64,000 nt of DNA from positions 1 through 64,000 of the forward strand of contig CANPXE010000004.1 of NCBI GenBank assembly GCA_947585665.1, in the 5' to 3' direction. Both the position numbers and the translations under genes were made by a program. The stretch's first letter is position 1, and each line of letters begins with the position of its first letter. This stretch comes from an uncultured Bacilli bacterium (GTDB lineage Bacteria; Bacillota_I; Bacilli_A; RF39; UBA660). Under the pieces are notes generated by a model that saw nothing but the letters and a program-made list of their open reading frames with translations, was not told the origin of the DNA and did not search any database. This document shows positions 34,745 to 43,427 of this stretch, in pieces.

Positions 34745-34775
34745 GAAAACTTCATGTAGATGGAGTTTTCTTTTG
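34745..34775 (+). terminator. Additional terminator-like hairpin
   Basis: GAAAACT-t-CAT (34745-34755) / ATG-g-AGTTTTC (34760-34770), then TTTTG. No gene is visible between the previous terminator and this one; it is either a back-up terminator or a relic from before the insertion. Confidence 0.65.
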
Positions 34776-34824
34776 TTTTATGTTATTATGTTAATAGTAA
34801 GATTAATCAAAAGGAATGATAAAG

Positions 34825-35529
34825 ATGAATAAACCAATTGTTGGAATTGTCGCTAAACATTTAAAACAAAGTACAAAGAGATTAGATACAGTTATTCATG
34901 ATGAAGTTGAACAAGCTATTTTTGATAATGGGGGAATCGTAATTGGTATAATTCCTCCAAATGAAGGTAAAGTTCGTGCAGAAGATAAATGGTATGATAA
35001 TCTTACTACGACCGAAAAACATAATTTGTATGATCAAATTGCTTTGTGTGATGGCATAATTTTACAGGGCGGTAGTTACATGGATGAGTATGAGTGTTTC
35101 ATTGCTAAATATTGTTATGAACAGGATATTCCTGTTTTAGGTATTTGTGCTGGAAAACATGTTTTAGTAAGAGCCATTGGTGGAAACATTGGACCAGTTG
35201 GTAATATGAGCCATAAGAGCGAAGAAAGATATGTTCATTCGATAGAAATAGATGAAAATTCTAAATTTTATAAAATTATTAATAACAAAGAAATTATGGT
35301 AAATTCAAGACATGTAAATATGACGACATCAACACCATTATTTGCTTCGGCTCATTCTTCTGATGGTGTAATTGAAGTAGAAGAGGCACCCAATAAGAGA
35401 TTTTATTTAGGTGTACAATTCCATCCTGAAAGTTTATATAAGCAAGATGAAAATATGCGTAAGATATTTATTGGCTTTTTGGATGCATGCCTTGAGTATA
35501 AAGAAGGTTTGAATAAAGAGGAAAATTAG
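34825..35529 (+). CDS. Gamma-glutamyl-gamma-aminobutyrate hydrolase-type peptidase C26
   Basis: 234 aa from ATG 34825; AAGGA (34811-34815) is too close to the in-frame ATG at 34816. Class I glutamine-amidotransferase fold: KPIVGIVAKHLKQ at the start, LQGGSYMDEYE, nucleophile Cys108 in LGICAGKHVLVRAIGG, and the His-Glu pair in GVQFHPESLY. Family members hydrolyse gamma-glutamyl bonds (PuuD-like) or act on glutamyl peptides; the real substrate is unknown. It is not linked to putrescine genes here. Confidence 0.88.
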   Translation: MNKPIVGIVAKHLKQSTKRLDTVIHDEVEQAIFDNGGIVIGIIPPNEGKVRAEDKWYDNLTTTEKHNLYDQIALCDGIILQGGSYMDEYECFIAKYCYEQDIPVLGICAGKHVLVRAIGGNIGPVGNMSHKSEERYVHSIEIDENSKFYKIINNKEIMVNSRHVNMTTSTPLFASAHSSDGVIEVEEAPNKRFYLGVQFHPESLYKQDENMRKIFIGFLDACLEYKEGLNKEEN

Positions 35530-35549
35530 GAATATTTTTCTCTTTTTTT
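35515..35549 (+). terminator. Terminator overlapping the C26 stop codon
   Basis: AAAGAGGAAAAT (35515-35526) / ATTTTTCTCTTT (35534-35545), 12 pairs with one G-T, loop TAGGAAT containing the stop codon, then T run. Confidence 0.82.
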
Positions 35550-35620
35550 GACAAAAAATGTAATTTATTAAATAATTTGCAAAAAAAAGAAAAAAATCTC
35601 TTTTATCATATTGTTATTTT

Positions 35621-35629
35621 TGCTATAAT
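35621..35629 (+). promoter_or_regulatory. Extended -10 promoter of the pfkB-smr unit
   Basis: TG-C-TATAAT (35621-35629), 21 bases before the kinase start. An upstream TTGACA at 35548-35553 with AATAAT 17 bp later may be a second promoter. Confidence 0.65.
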
Positions 35630-35650
35630 AAAATAAAAGGTGATATGGGT

Positions 35651-36559
35651 ATGAAAATAATGTGCATAGGTAACGCTGCTTATGATGTTACATTGCCTGT
35701 TGATCATTTTCCAATGGAGAATAAAAAGGTAAGACTAGAAAAAGGAAGAGTAGAGTGTGGAGGCGGTAGTGCTTCTAACTGTGCTTACTTACTGGCAAAG
35801 TGGGGAATTGAAACTTATTTTGCTGGGGTTGTTGGTGATGATTTCTATGGCAGTAAAATAAGAGAAGAATTTGAAAATATTGGAGTTAATACTAAATATC
35901 TTGAAACCAAAAAAGGTGTTCCAACGACAACCAGTTTCATAATTGCTAATACAACCGTTGGAACAAGAACCATAATGACTAATAAAGATAAAAATGTTGT
36001 TATGACTAAACGTGAAATTGATGATGATTTTGATTATATTTTCCTAGATGGTTATGACAAGAAATTTGCCATTGACGTTATGAAGAGAAATCCTAAAGCA
36101 GTCAAGATAATTGATGCCGGTTCTTTAAAAGAAAATACTGTAGAATTAGCCCATATGGTTGATTATATTGTATGTTCAAAGGATTTTGCTGAAGAATATA
36201 CAAAGAAAAAAATTGATTATAATGATATGAAAACACTAATTGAAATATATGAAGATTTGAAAAAAGATTTCACTCAAGAAATTGTGATAACTTTAGAAGA
36301 TAAAGGATGCTTTACATATAGCGATGGTTATAAATTAGTACCTAGTATTAAAGTAGAACCACTTGATTCAACTGGTGCTGGTGATATCTATCATGGGGCA
36401 TTTACTTATTGCCTCATTAAAGGATACGATATTGTTAAGACTATGAAAATGGCTAATATTGCTGGTGCTTTATCTGTTACACGATTGGGAGGAAGATATT
36501 CTATATTTTCACTTGAAGAGGTGCAAAAAAAATATGATGAACTTACTTCATCACAATAA
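35651..36559 (+). CDS. PfkB-family carbohydrate kinase
   Basis: 302 aa from ATG 35651 (AAGGTGAT 8 bases upstream; ATG 35645 is too close). Ribokinase-like fold: MCIGNAAYDVTLP, the sugar-binding VECGGGSASNCAYLLAKWG and the catalytic anion-hole DSTGAGDIYHGAFTYCLIKG. Substrate unknown (ribose, fructose, nucleoside and others are possible); no sugar transporter is nearby. Overlaps the Smr gene by 26 bases. Confidence 0.9.
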   Translation: MKIMCIGNAAYDVTLPVDHFPMENKKVRLEKGRVECGGGSASNCAYLLAKWGIETYFAGVVGDDFYGSKIREEFENIGVNTKYLETKKGVPTTTSFIIANTTVGTRTIMTNKDKNVVMTKREIDDDFDYIFLDGYDKKFAIDVMKRNPKAVKIIDAGSLKENTVELAHMVDYIVCSKDFAEEYTKKKIDYNDMKTLIEIYEDLKKDFTQEIVITLEDKGCFTYSDGYKLVPSIKVEPLDSTGAGDIYHGAFTYCLIKGYDIVKTMKMANIAGALSVTRLGGRYSIFSLEEVQKKYDELTSSQ

Positions 36560-36857
36560 TATGCCAGAATTGGATTTGCATGGTGAGAATCGAATAAGTG
36601 CAAAAATTCTTGTTGAAGAATTTTTAAATGATAACTATAAAATGGGAAAATATGAAGTTAGTATTGTCCATGGAATAGGATCAGGAATATTAAAAAAGGA
36701 AGTGCATAATGTGCTGAAAAAAAGTAGTATAGTTCAAGAATATGGATTAGATAATTTTAACAGTGGATGCACCTTGGTAAGATTATGTAAATCTATTGAC
36801 AAAAACACAAAAATATCGTATAATATGCGACATAACTCAAAGGGGGAAAGAGTATAA
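36534..36857 (+). CDS. Stand-alone Smr domain protein
   Basis: 107 aa if started at ATG 36534 (ATG 36537 is equally possible); GAGGTG lies about 11 bases upstream inside pfkB. Nearly the whole protein is a Smr domain: PELDLHGENRISAKILVEEF and VSIVHGIGSGILKKEVHNVL with the HGxGxG core, ending CTLVRL. Smr domains are small nucleases or nucleic-acid-binding modules, in some cases linked to ribosome rescue. The start of the next gene overlaps its last base, and the strong promoter of that gene lies within this reading frame. Confidence 0.85.
   Translation: MMNLLHHNNMPELDLHGENRISAKILVEEFLNDNYKMGKYEVSIVHGIGSGILKKEVHNVLKKSSIVQEYGLDNFNSGCTLVRLCKSIDKNTKISYNMRHNSKGERV
36796..36824 (+). promoter_or_regulatory. 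Consensus promoter of the envelope-protein pair
   Basis: TTGACA (36796-36801), exactly 17 bp, TATAAT (36819-36824): a perfect sigma-A consensus, the only one in the window. It is inside the 3' end of the Smr gene and 33 bases before the next ATG. Confidence 0.88.
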
Positions 36858-39190
36858 TGTATTCTGATGAAGAAGAGAGAAGAGGATTTCCAATAAGGGA
36901 TTTCCTAATACGTCTAGTTTTAATCATAATTTTTGTTCTATTACTTATGTGGTTACTACCAATGAAAAGCAATAAAAACGTTGATTTGTCACCACTAACT
37001 GATAGAATATTCAATGCAAATATTCAGGAGATGAAAGAAGCAGCTATTCCTTATTTCACTACTGAAAGATTGCCTAAAAAAGTTGGAGATTCAACAACTT
37101 TGACGTTACAAGATATGTTGGACTTGAAACTACTATTACCATTCACTGATAAAAATGGTGATAAGTGTGATGCAAGAAACTCATATGTAACAGTAACAAA
37201 AGAAAAGGATGAGTACTTGTTAAAAGTATATCTAAAATGTAATGATGATTCTGATTATATTTTAGTTCATATTGGTTGCTACTCATATTGTACTAGTGAA
37301 AATGGTGTTTGTGAAAAACAGGAAACTGAAAAACCAACAACAGTTAAACCAACAACAAGCACTCAGACAACAGCTCCAAAAGGACCTAGTTGTACATTAG
37401 AAATTGCTTCTGGTAAAAAAGGAAGTAATGGATGGTATGTTGGTAATGTTCAAGTAAGATTTAAAAATAAATCTACAACAACTGTTGGTGGTAAGATTAC
37501 AAAATTCGGTTTATCAACATCATCAACAGCAACATACAATAGCAATAGTACTTTGACAGTAACTAAAGATGGTACTACAAAAGTTTATGGATTTGTTAAA
37601 GATTCAAGTGGTAAGACTGCAGTATGTTCTATAACAGTTAAAAAGGATACCGTAGATCCTGCATGTTCATTAACAGTATTGAGTGGTACTAAGACAACAA
37701 ATGGACATTATGTAGGCAATGTTAAAGTTGGATTTGCTAGTAGAACAGATGCTACTAGTGGAGTAGCTGCTTATGGTATGGATACTACTAAAACAGCAAA
37801 CTTTAATAGTAAGACTTCATATACACTATCTAAAAAAGGATCAACTACTGTTTATGGATATGTAAAAGATAAAGCTGGACACACAAAAGTATGTTCAACA
37901 AATATTACAATTGATACAACAAATCAAAAATCAGTTCCAAGTTGTTCACTAGAAATAGCAAGTGGTACTCTTGGTGATAATAATTGGTATCGTAGTGATG
38001 TAACAGTTAGATTTAAATCTAAAGGTACAACTAATGGTGCTAATATAACTGGATTTGGTATTGGAACTAGCGAAAACTATAATGGTTCTGAAAGTTATAA
38101 ATTAAATAAAGATGGATCATATGTTGTAAAAGGATATGTAAAAGATAGTAATGGTTATACAGCTACTTGTAGTTTAACAGTTAAACGTGATGCTACTAAA
38201 CCAAATTGTTCATTAGGTGTAACTAGTGGTACAAAAGCATCAGATGGTGCTTATACAAGTGATGTTACTATTGGATGGAAATCAAGAAATGATGCAACAA
38301 GTGGTGTAAATTCTTATGGAATTGGAACTTCAACTACATATTCAAACAATGGTAGTTATACAGTAACAGCTACTGGTAAACATACTGTTAATGGATATAT
38401 TAAAGATAATGCTGGTAACACTAATGTTTGTAGTATTACAGTTGAAAAGAAATCACAAACTTATGAATATCAATATGCTAAAGATTTCGCTGCATCATAT
38501 AGTGCTTGGTCAAATTGGACAACAAGTAATTATGATTGTAAAAACCCACCTAAATTCCAAAAGACTAGTACTTATGAAGCTGAAGATTTAGGTTCAACTA
38601 AAGAAATATCAAGTTATACTTATCAACCAGGAAAATCAGTAATGGCAACACAAATAGTAGAAGCTGGTAGAGTTACTGAAAAGTCTTGTAAAGGATGGAC
38701 TTATTACCGTAGTACGACAACATCTACTAAAACATATGCTGTTAAATCTATTGGTGATTGGAATTATGTTGGATTAGTTAGTCTTTCTAATCCACCTACA
38801 GATACTTTATCTACAAAATATGTCTTTGTTGGTATGGACTGGGATAGATGTGGAAGTAAATGTACTACAACTCCATATACAGTATGGAAAAAATATACTA
38901 GAAGCGTTTCAACTGTAACTAATACAGATACAATTGTAACAGGAAGTAGTGTTTCTGCTAAATGTACTTCACTTGAAACAAAAGAAACAATCTTATACGG
39001 AACTCTTAATACAATTGTTGGATATGAACGTATTAGAACAATCAATTATAAAGATGTATGCTCATATAGATATAGAAAACGTTCTGTTATTAAAGAAGCA
39101 TATACAGATTACAAATGGAGTTATTACAATAATCAAACATTAATAAATGATGGTTACCATATGACTGGTAATAAGCGTTTAACTAATTAG
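36857..39190 (+). CDS. Membrane-anchored surface protein with four Ig-like repeats
   Basis: 777 aa. Residues 1-16 cytoplasmic, one hydrophobic helix at about 17-36, an external domain to about 155, then a Thr/Pro linker (KPTTVKPTTSTQTT). Four repeats follow, starting at Cys179, Cys270, Cys363 and Cys451 (about 88-93 residues each). Each opens CSLxxxSG, carries a YGx/FGx centre and GYVKDxxG near its end, and closes VCSITV-like, so each probably has one disulfide. The last about 235 residues are a unique Trp/Tyr/Cys-rich region. No LPXTG motif; anchoring is by the N-terminal helix. AAAGGGGGAAAG is the ribosome site. Probably an adhesin or structural envelope protein; forms a unit with the next gene. 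Confidence 0.82.
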   Translation: MYSDEEERRGFPIRDFLIRLVLIIIFVLLLMWLLPMKSNKNVDLSPLTDRIFNANIQEMKEAAIPYFTTERLPKKVGDSTTLTLQDMLDLKLLLPFTDKNGDKCDARNSYVTVTKEKDEYLLKVYLKCNDDSDYILVHIGCYSYCTSENGVCEKQETEKPTTVKPTTSTQTTAPKGPSCTLEIASGKKGSNGWYVGNVQVRFKNKSTTTVGGKITKFGLSTSSTATYNSNSTLTVTKDGTTKVYGFVKDSSGKTAVCSITVKKDTVDPACSLTVLSGTKTTNGHYVGNVKVGFASRTDATSGVAAYGMDTTKTANFNSKTSYTLSKKGSTTVYGYVKDKAGHTKVCSTNITIDTTNQKSVPSCSLEIASGTLGDNNWYRSDVTVRFKSKGTTNGANITGFGIGTSENYNGSESYKLNKDGSYVVKGYVKDSNGYTATCSLTVKRDATKPNCSLGVTSGTKASDGAYTSDVTIGWKSRNDATSGVNSYGIGTSTTYSNNGSYTVTATGKHTVNGYIKDNAGNTNVCSITVEKKSQTYEYQYAKDFAASYSAWSNWTTSNYDCKNPPKFQKTSTYEAEDLGSTKEISSYTYQPGKSVMATQIVEAGRVTEKSCKGWTYYRSTTTSTKTYAVKSIGDWNYVGLVSLSNPPTDTLSTKYVFVGMDWDRCGSKCTTTPYTVWKKYTRSVSTVTNTDTIVTGSSVSAKCTSLETKETILYGTLNTIVGYERIRTINYKDVCSYRYRKRSVIKEAYTDYKWSYYNNQTLINDGYHMTGNKRLTN

Positions 39191-39208
39191 TTAGGATGGT
39201 GAATTAAT

Positions 39209-42200
39209 ATGGATGAAATTAAGAAAATTATTCAATTAGGTACTGAAGTTGAAGGTAGTTGGAAAGGTGGAGACGTCCTTGTTATATTTGAGGACGAATC
39301 CATTGAACCAATAAGAGTTAATAGTAGTGAACTATACAAAGTATATGAAGAATATGGACTTCAACATGGTATGGATATTAGTAATCTTACTGATGTAGCT
39401 GAAAATATTCCTGATGAAGATATCATGATTGCAGATGTTCAAAACAAAGAAGAACTTGATGCTGCAATGGCTGAGTTTAATGCTGCCAAAGAAAAAGCAG
39501 CTGGTGCAAAAAAGAAACCAGGAACTCCTGTTACACCAGTACCAGTAGTTGTTCCACCTACAAAAGGAACAGAGACACCTGAACGCGAATTACCACCAGA
39601 AAGAGGAGCAACCGAAAGATTAAATGATAAAGTTAAAAGTAAATCAAGCGGTGGTAAGAAGGCTGTAGCAGCAATTTTAGCTGGTGCTGCTGGTATAGGT
39701 GCTGGTGTAGGTGCTGCACAATTTATTAGTGATTATCTTCAAAATAGAACAAGTTATGAACATAATATTGATGATGAAAACACTGATACTGATGAAAATA
39801 CATATGATTGGTTCACTAACTATGTACAAGGAAGCGAATTTGCTAGTTTAATGGGTGAGATGGATCAAAGTGATTTGCGTCGTCAAGTTGCTGAAGATGC
39901 TGCTGAATTAGTAACATTCTTCCATATGCAAACTCATAAAGAAGGAAATTTTAGACTTGCTGAAGATGGAGATGTATATTTAGATTTATCAATTGAAGAA
40001 GCAACAGCTTTAACAGTTTTCCTTAACTATACTGATCCAATTGAATTAAATGAAATATTAGGTTCTTATAACTTTGATGCTACGACAATAACTGATTTAG
40101 TTGAATCTGCTATGTCAAAGCTAATGACATATTATATGAATGCACAAGAAATTAGTGGTGTATCAAGTATAATTCATGATGAAAATTCGCGTGCTTTATT
40201 TGAAAGATTTGAAAATGATATTTTATTATTTAATGCAATGCATGATACTACTACTTCTGATAAATTAATTAGAGATTTATACTATACGTTTGTTTTAAAT
40301 GGACAACCTAATATTGATAATGTTCCAGCATCTGTTAAATTCTTAATAGGAAATATGATGGAGTCATTCCAATTAAAAGAAAATGCTAATGCTGAACATG
40401 CAATATTATTTGATCAATACCATGGTTTATCATTTGAAGATGAAATGTGTTATTTCGTTGAAAACTATGTTTTAAGACAACCAGGTGGATATAGTTCACT
40501 AAGTGAAGAACAAAAACAACTTTATCGTGATACTTATGCTTCTTCACTAATTGAATCAGGTACTACTTTAGTTGATATGTTCTCTAATGGTATTGTTATG
40601 AATGAAGACAATTCAACACAAGAACAAAGAGATGCAACTACTAGTATTACTGATGTTATAAACATGAGTGGATATTGTAATACAGCATATCAACAATTGT
40701 CTGAAGCTATCGCTAATCGATATGCTATGTTAGACACTAATGATAATCGTCCTGGATTAGATAGAATATTTAATGCAGCTCAAACACTATTCTCAACATA
40801 TGATAATTATTTTGGATATTTAAATGGTAAGAGTGATCAAATAGCTGTATTAATAAATAATCGTCGTCATACTGCTTACAATAATAGTTTAGATAGTTTT
40901 AGTGGATTGACTCAAGGTGGTATAGATGATTTCATTAATGAAACTGGAACACCTACTGGTGAAAATACTAATACAACTACTGAAGAAGTAGAATATGATG
41001 ACTTAACACCAGAAGAACAAACTCAAGTAGAAGAACAAAAAAATCTTGAAGAAGCAGAATATATAATTAGTAATATTAATGCAGATAGTGGAAAAGCTGC
41101 AACAGATTATATAAATTCTACGCAATATAATTTTAATCCTGGAACTGTAACTAATGACTTTAATGGTGAAGTATATGAGTTAAATCCTATGGGATTCCTT
41201 TCAGGAGTAGCATTTATGTATGCTTTCGGTGGTGGTGCACCAACGGCACAAGATAGTCAAATTCAAGCTGCTGCCAGTGCTGCCGCTGATAACTATTTGA
41301 ATAGCATTTCTAAAGAACATCAAGATGCTATTGCAACTAAAATGGGTACTAGTTGGGAAAATGCAAGAGCACAATTAAAAACTACATATATAAATGGTTA
41401 TACATCTCAAATGGAGCAATTCATTTCACTTGCTATTAGTGATGGTCAAAGAATGAGAGAGTTAACTGACCAAGAAAAAGCTTTTGTTGACGAGCAAAAT
41501 GAAAAAGCTGAACAAGATACAAATAGTCAAGATCAACAAGAAACTCCAGGAAATAATGATGATCAACCAACAGAAGGTGAAGTTACACTACCAGTTCCTG
41601 GACCTAATGGTGAAATACTTGAACCAGAAGTTAATCCAAATGAAAATGAAACTGGTGATGATAATCTTGATATTCAAACTGGTGAAGGTGAACAACCTTA
41701 CGATGGTGAGTATACAGAAGATCCTGAATATAATAATTCAACATCTGAAGAAAATACTCAATCAAATGGTATTGAAGATCCTCAAGTTGAACCTAATATA
41801 CCAGAAGGTCCAAGTTTAGAAGATCCTAATATTGTTGAAAATACAGCTGATGGTGAAGTGCCATATGCTGGTGGTGAGTATTATGAACAAGATCCACAAC
41901 CTGAACAAGTAGAACAAAATACAGCGACTAATGGTGAAGAAGTAGTTAATGAAGCTGCACCTGAAGCACCAACTGTTGCTGAAGAAACTACTACTCAAGA
42001 AGCTCCTGTTGAAAGTGAGCCAGTTGTTGAGAGTCAACCTGCAGTTGAAGCACCTGCTGTTGTAGAACAAGCACCTGCTTCTGAACCAGCTCCTGCTGCT
42101 CCAGCCGCTGCACCTGAAGTACAAGCTCCAGTACAACAACAATCATCTTCAATTCCTAATGAAGTCATTCAACAAGCTGTTGACGCAGTTATGAATGAAA

Positions 42201-42250
42201 CTTTTGCTCAACAAGATAATGTAGAAGCTGAAGCTGTAAAAACAATGTAA
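39209..42250 (+). CDS. Large transmembrane protein with acidic Pro/Glu-rich C-terminus, unknown
   Basis: 1013 aa, not recognised and without Cys clusters or signal peptide. Residues 1-105 are a soluble, acidic domain, presumably cytoplasmic; residues about 105-148 a Pro/Lys linker; about 150-172 one Ala/Gly-rich membrane helix (KAVAAILAGAAGIGAGVGAA). Residues about 185-760 are a large helical domain. From about 765 to 985 the chain is low-complexity, dominated by Glu, Pro, Asn, Thr and then Ala/Pro/Val/Glu, with a short helical end (IPNEVIQQAVDAVMNETFA). Eighteen bases after the Ig-repeat gene, so the two proteins are likely made together. The tail could span or bind the cell wall. Confidence 0.75.
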   Translation: MDEIKKIIQLGTEVEGSWKGGDVLVIFEDESIEPIRVNSSELYKVYEEYGLQHGMDISNLTDVAENIPDEDIMIADVQNKEELDAAMAEFNAAKEKAAGAKKKPGTPVTPVPVVVPPTKGTETPERELPPERGATERLNDKVKSKSSGGKKAVAAILAGAAGIGAGVGAAQFISDYLQNRTSYEHNIDDENTDTDENTYDWFTNYVQGSEFASLMGEMDQSDLRRQVAEDAAELVTFFHMQTHKEGNFRLAEDGDVYLDLSIEEATALTVFLNYTDPIELNEILGSYNFDATTITDLVESAMSKLMTYYMNAQEISGVSSIIHDENSRALFERFENDILLFNAMHDTTTSDKLIRDLYYTFVLNGQPNIDNVPASVKFLIGNMMESFQLKENANAEHAILFDQYHGLSFEDEMCYFVENYVLRQPGGYSSLSEEQKQLYRDTYASSLIESGTTLVDMFSNGIVMNEDNSTQEQRDATTSITDVINMSGYCNTAYQQLSEAIANRYAMLDTNDNRPGLDRIFNAAQTLFSTYDNYFGYLNGKSDQIAVLINNRRHTAYNNSLDSFSGLTQGGIDDFINETGTPTGENTNTTTEEVEYDDLTPEEQTQVEEQKNLEEAEYIISNINADSGKAATDYINSTQYNFNPGTVTNDFNGEVYELNPMGFLSGVAFMYAFGGGAPTAQDSQIQAAASAAADNYLNSISKEHQDAIATKMGTSWENARAQLKTTYINGYTSQMEQFISLAISDGQRMRELTDQEKAFVDEQNEKAEQDTNSQDQQETPGNNDDQPTEGEVTLPVPGPNGEILEPEVNPNENETGDDNLDIQTGEGEQPYDGEYTEDPEYNNSTSEENTQSNGIEDPQVEPNIPEGPSLEDPNIVENTADGEVPYAGGEYYEQDPQPEQVEQNTATNGEEVVNEAAPEAPTVAEETTTQEAPVESEPVVESQPAVEAPAVVEQAPASEPAPAAPAAAPEVQAPVQQQSSSIPNEVIQQAVDAVMNETFAQQDNVEAEAVKTM

Positions 42251-42255
42251 ATGTA

Positions 42256-42282
42256 AAGAAGGACTAAGCTCCTTCTTTTTTT
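42256..42282 (+). terminator. Terminator of the envelope-protein pair
   Basis: AAGAAGGA (42256-42263) / TCCTTCTT (42270-42277), loop CTAAGC, T run. Confidence 0.9.
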
Positions 42283-42330
42283 ATCGCTTAAGCATATAAT
42301 ATATGGTATAATTGGAATAGGAGTGATGAT

Positions 42331-43416
42331 ATGAGAGTCGTCGTTAGTGCTGGTGGAACCGGTGGGCATATTTATCCAGCTTTAGCCATCATTAATAAAA
42401 TAAAAGAAAAAGAACCAAATAGTGAATTCTTATATATTGGAACGACTGATCGTATGGAGGCAACTATTGTTCCCGAACTTGGGTACGAATATGTTGGTCT
42501 TGAAATAAAAGGGTTGAATCGTAAGAATCCCTTTAAAAACTTTGCTGTTTTAAATACTTTTCGTCTTGCCATCAAGAAAGCTAAAAAAGTAATTAAAGAT
42601 TTTAAACCAGATATTGTTTTAGGTATTGGTGGTTATGTAACTTTACCAGTTGTCCTTGCTGCTCATTCCCTAAAAATTAAAACATTTATTCATGAACAAA
42701 ATTCTATTCCTGGATTATCTAATAAAATTCTAAATAAAAAAGCCGATGCCATTGGGGTATCACTTCCTAGTTCTTTAAAATATTTTGCTAAAGAAAAAAC
42801 AACTTATACTGGTAATCCTCGAAGTGAAGAAGTTATTAATGTTACCAAAGTTGATAAGAAAAAATATCATCTTTCAAAAAATAAAAAATTAGTTTTATTT
42901 GTAATGGGAAGTTTAGGTTCTAATACTATTAATAATATGATGAGAGATATTTTACCAAAATTTTCTAGTAAAGATTATGAAGTTTTATTTGTTACAGGTA
43001 AAAACTATTATGATGATTATAAAAACTTAAAAAATATTCCGCAAAACGTTAAATTAGTTCCATATTTAAATGATATGTTAGGGGTTATGAAAGATACTGA
43101 TTTAATCATTTCTAGGGCAGGGGCATCAACTATTGCGGAGATTACAACTTTAGGTTTACCAAGTATTTTAATTCCGTCACCTTATGTTACACATAATCAT
43201 CAAGAAGAAAACGCAAAAGTATTGGAAAATAATGGTGCATCTATTATAATAAGAGAGAAAGAATTAAATGCGGATATTCTATTACAAAAAATAGATTTGA
43301 TTTTAAATGACACTAAACGATATAATGAAATGGTTGAGAATAATCGCAAATTAGGTATAACAGATAGTGCAACGAGAATATATAAAATCATTAGAAAATT
43401 AGTTGATGATAAATAA
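42331..43416 (+). CDS. murG: UDP-GlcNAc:lipid-I N-acetylglucosaminyltransferase MurG
   Basis: 361 aa, usual length. Makes lipid II on the inner membrane face. Family motifs: VVVSAGGTGGHIYPALAIIN at the N-terminus, HEQNSIPGLSNKIL, VMGSLGSNTINNM and the donor-site SRAGASTIAEITTLGLPSIL ending THNHQEENA. The preceding bases contain two TATAAT-like boxes. Starts a murG-murB-divIB operon. Confidence 0.97.
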   Translation: MRVVVSAGGTGGHIYPALAIINKIKEKEPNSEFLYIGTTDRMEATIVPELGYEYVGLEIKGLNRKNPFKNFAVLNTFRLAIKKAKKVIKDFKPDIVLGIGGYVTLPVVLAAHSLKIKTFIHEQNSIPGLSNKILNKKADAIGVSLPSSLKYFAKEKTTYTGNPRSEEVINVTKVDKKKYHLSKNKKLVLFVMGSLGSNTINNMMRDILPKFSSKDYEVLFVTGKNYYDDYKNLKNIPQNVKLVPYLNDMLGVMKDTDLIISRAGASTIAEITTLGLPSILIPSPYVTHNHQEENAKVLENNGASIIIREKELNADILLQKIDLILNDTKRYNEMVENNRKLGITDSATRIYKIIRKLVDDK

Positions 43417-43427
43417 GTGGTGATGAT

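Noticed and set aside
36857-42250. LPXTG-anchored surface proteins or S-layer proteins
   Set aside because: Neither protein has an LPXTG motif, SLH domains or a cleavable signal peptide; both are held by a single membrane helix.
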